This document shows, piece by piece, positions 16,315 through 24,783 of a stretch of 64,000 bases of DNA; within the stretch, counting starts at the first letter, position 1; each line of letters opens with the position of its first letter. Under the pieces are notes generated by a model. It worked only from the letters and a program-made list of their open reading frames with translations. It was not told the DNA's origin and did no database searches. A program made the position numbers and the translations under genes. The stretch lies in contig SBHC01000088.1 in assembly GCA_006226375.1 (NCBI GenBank), positions 1 to 64,000 of the forward strand. Direction: 5' to 3'. This DNA is from Deltaproteobacteria bacterium. Its GTDB lineage: Bacteria > Myxococcota_C > UBA6777.

Positions 16315-17748
16315 CTATTCGGACTTCTTTCTTTGACTCTTGAGTCCATACTGCTTGATTCGTCCGTATAGCCAGGACTCCGATAAGGTCAAAAGCTTGG
16401 CTGCTTCCGGCGCGTTCAGTTCGGATTCTTCGAGGGCTTGCGCAAGAAAGAACCTCTCAGCCCCCTTGAGAATGTCTTTGAGGACGAGGGGCGGATCATA
16501 TTGCGACAGCGGCAAAGCTGGAAAGGCTTGCACAAACCACTCAGGACGCTCTGTGCTCTGGGGCACGGCCGAGACACGCTGCGCCACCGAAGCAGGAATC
16601 GCCTTGGAGGGTTTGGTGCTTGAAGGCAGAGGAAGGTCATCCACGTCAATGGTGTTGCCATCAAGAAACACAAGAGTTCTCTCCAGGATGTTGCGCAACT
16701 CGCGAACATTGCCTGGCCAGAGGTAGTCTTTGAGCTTTTGCGTCGCGGCTCCGGTCAGGTAGAGGTCTTGGTCTGGATGAAGCTCTTTGAGAAAGGCCTC
16801 CACAAGCAAAGGAATATCTTCCATTCGTTCGCGCAGCGGCGGAACAGAAAGTTGCATAACGGAGATCCGGAAGAAAAGATCGTCTCGGAATCGTCCGGCT
16901 TCACAGGCCGCTTCCAGGTTCCGATGAGTGGCGGTAATCAATTGAAAGTTAACGGGGTGCTCTTGTTCACTCCCCAGCCGTCGAACGACTCGTCTCTCCA
17001 GCACATCAAGCAACTTGGGCTGCAGGTCGAGAGGAAGCTCCGCAATTTCGTCGAGAAACAGGGTTCCACCGTTGGCCTGTTCAAAGAAGCCAAGGTGTCG
17101 CTTGTCTGCGCCGGTAAAAGCGCCCTTTTCATGCCCAAACAACGCCGCAGAGATCAAGCTTTCAGGAAGAGCGCCACAGTTCACAACCACAAAGGGCGAC
17201 TGGGAATCCTTGTGTTGGTGAATGGCCCGGGCGATGCTGGTTTTTCCGGTCCCCGTTTCGCCATACAACAAGGTGTTGATGTTGCGTTTGGCCAGCCTGG
17301 GGAGAAGCGTAAACAGCTTCCGCATCGCAAGACTTCGACCGACCAACGAGTGGGTTTGGTCGTGGAAATGAATGGAGACGTCTTTTTTCTGTTGGTGTGA
17401 GTGCAGGACAAGGACCGATTGCCCCAACCTCATACGTGAGCCTGGAGACAGATAGGCATCCATTACCATGGTCTCTCCAATTTTCACCCCGTTGCTGCTG
17501 TTTAAGTCGAGGACACGCAAACCCTTTTCGTCCATCCAACATTCACAGTGTGTGTTGCTGATCCAAGGGTCGTCAGGCAGGCTGAGTTCGCACCATTCTT
17601 CACGCCCGATGCGGGTAATTTCGCTGTCCAATCGAAGCGTTTTTCCGCGGTGCGGTCCCTCGACCACCTCCAGCGTTAACTCTTCGATGGAGACACGCTC
17701 AAATGCCATGCCTCCCAAAGCGTCCACGGTCTTTTTCTGCAGTCCCAC
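16315..17748 (-). CDS. FHA-domain sigma54-dependent transcriptional activator
   Basis: 477 residues from GTG 17748, chosen because GGAAGG lies just upstream and the length matches its two paralogues. The open frame continues to 17892, but that part lies inside the upstream kinase gene. FHA domain ~25-120 (ITRIGREEWCELSLPDDPWISNTHCE... NSSNGVKIG). AAA+ domain with Walker A GETGTGKT, canonical GAFTGA, Walker B GTLFLDEIAEL and ATHRNLEAA. The C-terminal Fis-like helix-turn-helix is degenerate in style (APEAAKLLTLSESWLYGRIKQYG). No receiver domain. The gene begins 13 bases after the giant two-kinase gene, so the two are almost certainly one operon and functional partners. Confidence 0.92.
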   Translation of the reverse strand: MGLQKKTVDALGGMAFERVSIEELTLEVVEGPHRGKTLRLDSEITRIGREEWCELSLPDDPWISNTHCECWMDEKGLRVLDLNSSNGVKIGETMVMDAYLSPGSRMRLGQSVLVLHSHQQKKDVSIHFHDQTHSLVGRSLAMRKLFTLLPRLAKRNINTLLYGETGTGKTSIARAIHQHKDSQSPFVVVNCGALPESLISAALFGHEKGAFTGADKRHLGFFEQANGGTLFLDEIAELPLDLQPKLLDVLERRVVRRLGSEQEHPVNFQLITATHRNLEAACEAGRFRDDLFFRISVMQLSVPPLRERMEDIPLLVEAFLKELHPDQDLYLTGAATQKLKDYLWPGNVRELRNILERTLVFLDGNTIDVDDLPLPSSTKPSKAIPASVAQRVSAVPQSTERPEWFVQAFPALPLSQYDPPLVLKDILKGAERFFLAQALEESELNAPEAAKLLTLSESWLYGRIKQYGLKSQRKKSE

Positions 17749-17761
17749 GGGTCCCTTCCTT

Positions 17762-20700
17762 TTATGCCAAGCGCTTCTGAACTTTGGTTTGGATGATGGG
17801 GTAATGTTCGGGTGCGTCCAAAGGATCATCCAAATACAGACACTCCACTGACAGCTCATTGAACAAATGCTCGGCGTCGTTGGGCCGTTCATCAGGGTCT
17901 TTGGTCAACAGTTCCTCAATCCCTGCCTCCAACGAGCTCGCCTTAAACTCTGGACGAAGCGCACCCAAAGGCGTTGGCTCATCTTGCAACACTTTGACAA
18001 ACAACTCAACCGAAGAGCCTGTGCCCAAAGGATGCTTTCCCGTGAGAGCCTCAAAGAGGATGACGCCCAAAGCGTATAAATCCGTCGCAGGCTGCAACGT
18101 CCCTGTATCCTTGAGCTGCTCTGGTGCAAGATAGGAAGGAGTTCCCACGATAACACCGGTCGAGGTTAAGCGCAGATCCGTCATGGAGGTGTAGTTTTCG
18201 GCGATACCAAAGTCCAAAAGGTGAACGTGGGGAAAAGGCTCGTTGGGTGTAAGAAAGATATTGGATGGCTTCAAATCGCGGTGCAAGATCTTCTGACGAT
18301 GGATGGTTGCGAGGGCATCACAGACCTGCTCAACCACATTCAACAACCACACCAAAGGCACAGGAGCATGACGTTCCAGGACATCATGAAGAGTCTCTCC
18401 CTCCAGGTATTCCAAAGCCATGAACGGCCCATGCACGGGGTCTTGGTCAAAATCAAGAAGGTCTACAATGTGAGGGTGTTTCAGCCGCTCCAGGATCAAC
18501 GCTTCCCGCTCAAACCGCTGAACCTGAGTGGGTTGATGTTGGTACTCAGGAAGTAACATTTTGATTGCGGCTTGCTGGTCCATGTATTTGTTGTGTGCTT
18601 GAAAGATACGCGACATCCCTCCTTCAGCGATGGGTCGGAGAATGGTCCAGTCCCCCACCGTTTTGCCCTCCAACGACATCTCATGGGACGACGCATTTGT
18701 TGCCCCTTGCGGCAGTCGCAGCAGCGGCTCGTTGAGCGTTGTCTGACGGTACGAGGAGCCATAGTCCGAGAAGGACGGAGGCACAATCTCAGAGGAGCTT
18801 GAATGTTGAAGAATTCGCAGATTCATGGCAGCGTGCGTCGCGATCACTTCCAAAAGTTTCTGGCGTTCTTCCGTAAACACACCCGCCATCAGGGAGTTTT
18901 CAAGAACAACCAAGCCGATGATTTCGTTCTGCAGCAAAACGGGAAAGCACATCACGGATCGAGGTTTAACCTCAAGCACATAAGGGTCGTGCACAAAGGG
19001 TCCTTCGCTCGAAGCATCTGAGAGAACCACAGAGTCATGGGACAACATCACATAGCGAAGCATCGCCGCAGAAAAGAGAGACTCCTCCTCCTGCAACGAC
19101 ACCTTAAGGTTGGAGAACTCCATGTCACCATCGGAGCTATGAGCGTGCACAGCCACTTCCCACTCCCCATACTTTCGGAGCAAGAGCAAGCCTCGTTGAG
19201 CGTACGAATGCTCTAGCATCAACCGCATAAATTGCTCCAACAGCACCCTCCGCTCACTCACAGTAGAGAGCGCTTTGGAGGCCTGCAGCACAGCCTGAAG
19301 GTCTACATGCTTGCGAGCGTCTTCAATGGAAAGAAGGTGAACTTGCGGTGTCTCCAGCAACTCGGAGGAGGGCTCGCTTAAGAACAGAGACGAGGGTTTC
19401 CCCATCAACGCCGCAGCTTCTTGCTTAAGAGCGTTTACCTTAGCATGGGCTCCCCACTGTTCAAAGAACGATAGAGCCTCCTCTCGGAAGTGCTGCTCCA
19501 TCCGAAAATGTCCCATCGCATGACAGAGAGAGGCGGCCTGTTCTGCAATCAGCCCTGCGTCGTGACAAGCACCGGACTGCCGGGCCATCTCTATCGCGTT
19601 GTCGTACTGTTCCAGAGCCAGAAACCCCTTCTTCAGACTGCGCAACTTCGCAGCCTTCACCCAACACAGTCGATACTGCCGGGAGGCGGGGTGATGCTTG
19701 ACCCATGCACGAAGTTGCTTCCATCCAACCTTGCGAAGCCGACGACTCTTCCATGAAGTTGTCCAGCCTTGTTCAATGCCATGGTAGGTCGCGACAAGAG
19801 AGTACGTCCAATACGAGTTACGAAAGACCAAGGAGCCCGGAGAATAGGGAGAGAGATGCTGTGTCATCGCAAGCTCCAAGGCTTCTCTCCATGAGCCAAA
19901 GACGAGATAGAGGTGGATTTGAAAGAGCTGAAAGCCTCCTTCGCCTGTAGCATCCTCAAAGTCATCGGGTTGACCCAACGATTGCTCAGCGAGAGTGGGA
20001 GGTTCCCCCCGTCGTAGCAGCTGAATGGACTGCAAAGAAAGCTGTTTTTGGCGCAAGGTAAAGAAATGCTGATAGTGCTGGCAAGTTTGTATGCTTTCGC
20101 GTGTAAGAGTGTCCAACCGTTCAAGAGAGACACCGGCCTGGTAGCCCGTTGCAAATGCGAGACCTTTTGCCAATAGAGCAGTGTAAAGGTCACCCACATT
20201 CATCCCCTTCTTGAAGATCTCTCCAGCGGCTTCAAACAAGGCTTCAAAAGGAAGCTTCCAGGCCTTCACCCCAAGCAGCGAGACCAGGTCCATCCGGGGG
20301 GCAAATTCTGGGTGTCCGATTCGTTTGAGTTGCTTTGAGGCACACTCCACATATTCCAAGCCCCGCTCCACCTTGCCCAACACGTTGGCGACAAACAACC
20401 CAAAGCCTGCCCAAGCGTTGATATTGCGGTCGGCCAGTCCATGCTTCAAGGAGTCAAGACAGCTTGTCATCGTAAGGAATGGGATCTGCTTGGGCAACAT
20501 CGGAAACACCGCAGACATGGCCTGCACCCGGATCTCAATGATGGCTCGGTTTAAAGGGTCCTTTGCAATCGATAGCTGCTCCAAAATGGCAGGCCCCTTC
20601 CCTCGCAGCTTCCATAACAAGCGTAAGATTTTGGGAAGAACGGCAGCGCGAGGCCGCGGAAGAATCAGGGGCGCCCCGGCGCGTCGAAAGAACTCGTTCG

Positions 20701-23209
20701 CGAGAGCAAGAGCCTCGTTCATTCGATCCGCACTAATCATCGACTGAATCGAAGCCTTCCACACAGGCAATTGTTCGACCAACGTGCGACCATGTTCCAG
20801 CACCTCTTGGATGCAGGACTCCATCCACTCGCGCTCGCGACAAGCCAAGCCCGCTTCGACAGCAGCGCAAGAGAGCTGCAATGTTAGCTCGTAGTTCGTC
20901 TGCCAGCGGGAATCGCCCAGCACAGACAAACCCCACAAAAGAAGTTCACGCGCGCTCTCAAACGCCCTGCTTTTGTGGGCGTGTTGTCCAACCTCCAAGG
21001 CGAGCTGTGCACACGCTTCTAGCTCGGAAGAGTCCTCGATGAGAGAAGCGCCTTGTTGGTAATGATGAATCCTATCGTAACGCTGTTGGTGGGTGGGTTC
21101 TTGGGATTCGAGCTGAAGAAAGCGAGCCATCTTAAGATGGGTTTCCATTCGCTCTTGCTCTGACATTAAGGAATACGCTGCTTCTTGAACGCGATCGTGC
21201 GCAAAGCGAAACTCACTCTCCCCCAATGGCTCTTGAAGGTTGCACTGCAACAAACCTTCTTCGAGCAAAGACTGTAACTGCTTGTAAGCTTCCTCAATGT
21301 TAGAATGCATCAAGCTTGCAAACGTCTGCAACCGAAATTCAACCCCCAAACACGCGGCCAGTTTCAGGGCTTTGCGAAGAGACTCTGGTTGCTGCTGCAT
21401 CGACCCGACGAGCAAAGAGATAACATTGTCTGTCGCAGGGAGGGCACGAATCGCCTTCTCATTCCAGCGCCAACGTTCCCCTTCAAGCCATAGCAATTGT
21501 TCTTGGTGTAGCTGTTGGAGAAGCACTTGCACAAAGAAGGGGTTGCCAGCGGTTTTCTCGACAAGAAGTTGAGCCAGGGGCTTGATCTCTTCCTCCACAC
21601 AATCACACAACTCCACAAGCATCTGTTGAATCTCTAACGAAGTCAAAGACGCCAACGGCAACTCTGTGATGTTGGATTCTCGTTCACGAAAGGAAGCAAG
21701 CCACGCTTGAAAGGAGGAGGAGTCGTCTTCATCGCGAAATGCGCCAACAAACACAAAGCCCGAGATCGCTTGATCTGTGGTGACAAACTCGATCAACTCC
21801 AATGAAGCAGCATCTGCCCATTGCAAGTCATCCAGGAAGAAAACCAGCGGGTGCTGGGGAGAGGCTAGAGCCTGAAGCAAATCCAGAAACACCTTGTGGA
21901 TACGGTATCGTTCCTCTTGTGCGCTGAGTAACCCAGGCGTAGTACCAGACCCCAAGAGAAGCTGTAGCTCGGGCAAGAAGTCGGCGAGGATCCCGATGTT
22001 ATCCTCTCCCAAAGCTTGCTTGATTCGGGTCTTCCAAAACAACAAGCGAGCTTCTCCCTCTGCCAGAATTTTCTGCAGAAGGGTCCGAAACGCCGTTCGG
22101 ATCGCATCGTAAGGCATCTCACCATGCATCGGTTCAAAGCGCCCTGAAACCAAATGGCCCTGGCTTCGAGACATAGAAACAGCCAGCGTTTGCACCAACG
22201 ATGTTTTCCCCACACCGGGTGGTCCGTACACCCAAACACACGCGCGCTCTCCCCCTTGTGCTTGCATCAACTTTCGGCGGAGCAACATCTGCTCTCGCTC
22301 CCGGCCATACAAGCGACCGGTTTGACCAAAGCGCAGCATCCGATCGGTTTGCCCCAAAGCAAAAAAGGTCCGCTCCCCTTTTTCAAACGCTTCAAGACAT
22401 CGGCGTAGATCGACCGTAAGTCCCCATGCACTTTGGTACCGGTCGTCGGGATTTTTGGCCATTAACTTCAGGATAATTTCAGAGAACAACAAAGGCACAT
22501 CGGAGCGAACCTTGTGCGGTGGCGTCGGTCGAATCGCAAGGTGATGGTACAGCAGCTCTTTCCGAGAAGAGAACGGAAAAGGAGGCGACCCCACCAGGAG
22601 ATGCCATGCCATCGCGCCCAGTGAGTACAAATCGGTGCGATGATCTATCCCCCTTTCCAACCGCCCTGTTTGCTCTGGAGAAACATACAGCAGCGAACCT
22701 TCCACCGCTGCCGTTTGAGGCGAACCCTGGCCCCATTGTTGAAACTCTGTGCTCCATCCAAAGTCAATGATTTGAACCCGGCGCTCCTCAGAGGACCAGA
22801 GCACCGTTGCAGGAGTGATTTGCTGGTGAATGACACCTTGTTTGTGTATCAACTCCAGCATCTCTGCGGTCATCCGGACAATTTGCATCACCTCCAAAAC
22901 AGAGAAGGTTTGCTCTTCCATCCATTGGCAAAGAGGTTTCCCCTGAAAGTCCTCCATGAGCAGCAGCGGTCGACCGTCGTGCTCAAGGAGGCTATGAACG
23001 AACGCGACGTCCCTTAACCTCCTTAGTCTTCGTAGCTCCTCTTTGTACCGCAACATCAAGCTATCTGAGCCTTTTCGACCCACAGGAAGCTTCACAAGGA
23101 CGTGCCGTTTCTCTCGCTCCATCCAACAACGCAAGACGACGGATTGTTCTGTACGAACAACGTCTTCGATTCGTTCCAACGATGAAGGAAGGGAATACCG
23201 GACTTCCAT
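17762..23209 (-). CDS. Giant kinase-AAA-GAF-kinase signalling protein
   Basis: 1815 residues. Domains in order: an N-terminal kinase-like domain (~1-280); an AAA/STAND-type ATPase (~300-650) with Walker A GPPGVGKTS (329-337) and Walker B LVFFLDDLQWAD (~455-466); a long helical TPR-like region (~650-1330); a GAF-like domain (~1350-1510, with VLSDASSEG...VMCFPVLLQNEIIGLVVLEN); and a C-terminal kinase (~1535-1790). The N-terminal domain has HQQ at 128-130 where HRD is expected, and no Gly-rich loop, so it is probably a pseudokinase. The C-terminal one is complete (AEGGMSRIF, AIKML, HRDLKPSNIFL, LLDFGIAE). Related proteins usually end in a histidine kinase. No transmembrane helix is visible, so it is cytoplasmic. 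The FHA-sigma54 activator gene follows 13 bases later. Confidence 0.9.
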   Translation of the reverse strand: MEVRYSLPSSLERIEDVVRTEQSVVLRCWMEREKRHVLVKLPVGRKGSDSLMLRYKEELRRLRRLRDVAFVHSLLEHDGRPLLLMEDFQGKPLCQWMEEQTFSVLEVMQIVRMTAEMLELIHKQGVIHQQITPATVLWSSEERRVQIIDFGWSTEFQQWGQGSPQTAAVEGSLLYVSPEQTGRLERGIDHRTDLYSLGAMAWHLLVGSPPFPFSSRKELLYHHLAIRPTPPHKVRSDVPLLFSEIILKLMAKNPDDRYQSAWGLTVDLRRCLEAFEKGERTFFALGQTDRMLRFGQTGRLYGREREQMLLRRKLMQAQGGERACVWVYGPPGVGKTSLVQTLAVSMSRSQGHLVSGRFEPMHGEMPYDAIRTAFRTLLQKILAEGEARLLFWKTRIKQALGEDNIGILADFLPELQLLLGSGTTPGLLSAQEERYRIHKVFLDLLQALASPQHPLVFFLDDLQWADAASLELIEFVTTDQAISGFVFVGAFRDEDDSSSFQAWLASFRERESNITELPLASLTSLEIQQMLVELCDCVEEEIKPLAQLLVEKTAGNPFFVQVLLQQLHQEQLLWLEGERWRWNEKAIRALPATDNVISLLVGSMQQQPESLRKALKLAACLGVEFRLQTFASLMHSNIEEAYKQLQSLLEEGLLQCNLQEPLGESEFRFAHDRVQEAAYSLMSEQERMETHLKMARFLQLESQEPTHQQRYDRIHHYQQGASLIEDSSELEACAQLALEVGQHAHKSRAFESARELLLWGLSVLGDSRWQTNYELTLQLSCAAVEAGLACREREWMESCIQEVLEHGRTLVEQLPVWKASIQSMISADRMNEALALANEFFRRAGAPLILPRPRAAVLPKILRLLWKLRGKGPAILEQLSIAKDPLNRAIIEIRVQAMSAVFPMLPKQIPFLTMTSCLDSLKHGLADRNINAWAGFGLFVANVLGKVERGLEYVECASKQLKRIGHPEFAPRMDLVSLLGVKAWKLPFEALFEAAGEIFKKGMNVGDLYTALLAKGLAFATGYQAGVSLERLDTLTRESIQTCQHYQHFFTLRQKQLSLQSIQLLRRGEPPTLAEQSLGQPDDFEDATGEGGFQLFQIHLYLVFGSWREALELAMTQHLSPYSPGSLVFRNSYWTYSLVATYHGIEQGWTTSWKSRRLRKVGWKQLRAWVKHHPASRQYRLCWVKAAKLRSLKKGFLALEQYDNAIEMARQSGACHDAGLIAEQAASLCHAMGHFRMEQHFREEALSFFEQWGAHAKVNALKQEAAALMGKPSSLFLSEPSSELLETPQVHLLSIEDARKHVDLQAVLQASKALSTVSERRVLLEQFMRLMLEHSYAQRGLLLLRKYGEWEVAVHAHSSDGDMEFSNLKVSLQEEESLFSAAMLRYVMLSHDSVVLSDASSEGPFVHDPYVLEVKPRSVMCFPVLLQNEIIGLVVLENSLMAGVFTEERQKLLEVIATHAAMNLRILQHSSSSEIVPPSFSDYGSSYRQTTLNEPLLRLPQGATNASSHEMSLEGKTVGDWTILRPIAEGGMSRIFQAHNKYMDQQAAIKMLLPEYQHQPTQVQRFEREALILERLKHPHIVDLLDFDQDPVHGPFMALEYLEGETLHDVLERHAPVPLVWLLNVVEQVCDALATIHRQKILHRDLKPSNIFLTPNEPFPHVHLLDFGIAENYTSMTDLRLTSTGVIVGTPSYLAPEQLKDTGTLQPATDLYALGVILFEALTGKHPLGTGSSVELFVKVLQDEPTPLGALRPEFKASSLEAGIEELLTKDPDERPNDAEHLFNELSVECLYLDDPLDAPEHYPIIQTKVQKRLA

Positions 23210-23278
23210 GAGGACTCGATCTCAATAGCAAAAAAAGCGAAGCCATTTCATGCCCCAGACTCCCACTTGTTGCCCTTG

Positions 23279-23338
23279 AAATCAAGGAGAGCCTCCCCAA
23301 ATCAAAAGGTACCTCCAGAAATCACGAGGAACCTCGTA
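23279..23338. repeat. Three 20-bp direct repeats, possible regulator array
   Basis: AAATCA recurs at 23279, 23299 and 23319, exactly 20 bp apart. Each unit continues with an A/G-rich triplet-plus-GG and a CCTC block: units 1 to 3 contain GGAGAGCCTCC, AAGGTACCTCC and CGAGGAACCTCG. The CCTC parts make each unit partly palindromic; CGAGG-AA-CCTCG is perfect. The array sits 70-130 bases upstream of the giant kinase gene and about 150 bases upstream of the truncated hybrid sensor gene. The phased layout suggests cooperative binding of a regulator. The rest of the 280-base gap shows no clear promoter. Confidence 0.5.
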
Positions 23339-23489
23339 ATTTCTAGAGATTGCATCCAAAGACACGGAAGAGAGGGACCACAAACCACTGAAAAGAAAGA
23401 GAAGAAGCTCGAACCTTATCGCGGCATAGTTGTTGCTGGACATACCAAGATGTAGATGAAGACTCATCCTTCGGTGTTGGAGCCACGCC

Positions 23490-24674
23490 ATGACAACCCA
23501 AACCACCTCAACAAAAGCCATGCCTGTTCTCTCCTCCTCGGCACCTCGAACGCTCCCATGGCTGATTCCTGGTGCGCTGCTCCTTTTGCTTCTTCCATTG
23601 AGCATCCATTCTGCTCTAGGCGGTTTTGCTTCGTCAGGATGTGTCATCCTTTGGGCTTTCTTGTCACCACTCTTCGTCTTTCTGTTTGGCGGCCCCCGGA
23701 AGTCAGAACGATGGTTTCTTGCGTTCCTTGGTGTCGTTGCCTTTGGTGGAATTCTCGAAATAGCCGGGGTATTGAGTACCTATCCTTCGCCCTGGTGGAT
23801 GCTGCTGATACTCAGCGTAATAAACATCGCCTGTGTCACAGGCATGGTCTATGTGGGGACGCGGTACCTTGGAAACCTTTTGGAAGAAGAACGAGGAGCC
23901 CAAATCGAACTGGAACAACAGCTTCAGCAGGTCCACCAACACAGTTCGCAGTTTTTGGCAGGGATGTCACATGAACTGCGCACACCGCTCAATGCCATTC
24001 TGGGATTCACTCGCATCGTAAAACGTCGAGGAAAGAAAGTCCTTCCTGAGAAACAATTGGACAACCTGGACAAAGTCCTCACAAGCGCAAGCCAGCTTTT
24101 GCAAAGGCTGGATGACATCATCGCCACCTCCGGCATCGAACTGGAGCCCGATGAGCAGAAAACCGCAACAGAGCGCACGTCCTTCCCAGCAACTCCTATC
24201 TTGTTGGTCATCAGCAACGATCCTGATGTGGTAACTCAGCTACAGGACAACCTCAACGACTGTGGGTATGACGTGGTAGGCGCCCACTCTAGAGAAGAAG
24301 GCATCCTTAAGTCCCGAACTATCCGCCCCTTTGCGATCACTCTCGACATCAACATGCCTGAGCAAAGTGGATGGAAAACCCTGCACCAACTTAAACAAGA
24401 TCCAAGCAGTCGTGACATCCCCGTCATTATGCTATCGGTCGCCGCCAATCCAGCCAGAGAAAAACCAAATGGAGAGGTAGAGCCCTCACTTAAGCCTATG
24501 GACTACAAGGCTATCCAACAGGCCTTGAAGCGAATCTCCAACCAACACGAGATGATCTCACACGAGCAAGTGTTGGTTGTCAGCAATACGCCAGAAGAAC
24601 ATCACAAGATGCAGTCTTTGTTCGCTCAATCCACACCCACCAGCGCTACCGAAGAGACAGCACCTTCTGGGTGA
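23490..24674 (+). CDS. Truncated hybrid sensor: TM-HisKA-REC without ATPase
   Basis: 394 residues. Four hydrophobic helices occupy ~24-125, then a coiled coil leads to a HisKA dimerisation segment with the phosphorylatable His161 (SQFLAGMSHELRTPLNAILGF). After ~45 residues of helix the sequence goes straight into a receiver domain (~236-350): Asp286 in TLDINMP, Ser316, Lys335. The HATPase_c domain is entirely missing, so it cannot autophosphorylate alone. The acidic pair of the receiver is reduced to one Asp (ISND, 241-244). After the receiver, HEQVLVVSNTPEEHHKMQSLF looks like the first strand and helix of a second receiver that stops short. The full-length hybrid kinase at 51.7-53.9 kb shows the complete layout. 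Confidence 0.8.
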   Translation: MTTQTTSTKAMPVLSSSAPRTLPWLIPGALLLLLLPLSIHSALGGFASSGCVILWAFLSPLFVFLFGGPRKSERWFLAFLGVVAFGGILEIAGVLSTYPSPWWMLLILSVINIACVTGMVYVGTRYLGNLLEEERGAQIELEQQLQQVHQHSSQFLAGMSHELRTPLNAILGFTRIVKRRGKKVLPEKQLDNLDKVLTSASQLLQRLDDIIATSGIELEPDEQKTATERTSFPATPILLVISNDPDVVTQLQDNLNDCGYDVVGAHSREEGILKSRTIRPFAITLDINMPEQSGWKTLHQLKQDPSSRDIPVIMLSVAANPAREKPNGEVEPSLKPMDYKAIQQALKRISNQHEMISHEQVLVVSNTPEEHHKMQSLFAQSTPTSATEETAPSG

Positions 24675-24783
24675 GATAAGGCTCATCACAGGCTCGTTTT
24701 GGACGAACCAAAGTAACAACGGTCAACCAATGTCAGCTCGCATTCCGCTACAAAGACAACTCAAAAGAGGGGTTCCAAGATTC

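Noticed and set aside
17749-17892. 48-residue upstream extension of the second FHA activator
   Set aside because: It lies inside the end of the giant kinase gene, has no FHA similarity, and the GTG at 17748 has its own ribosome site.
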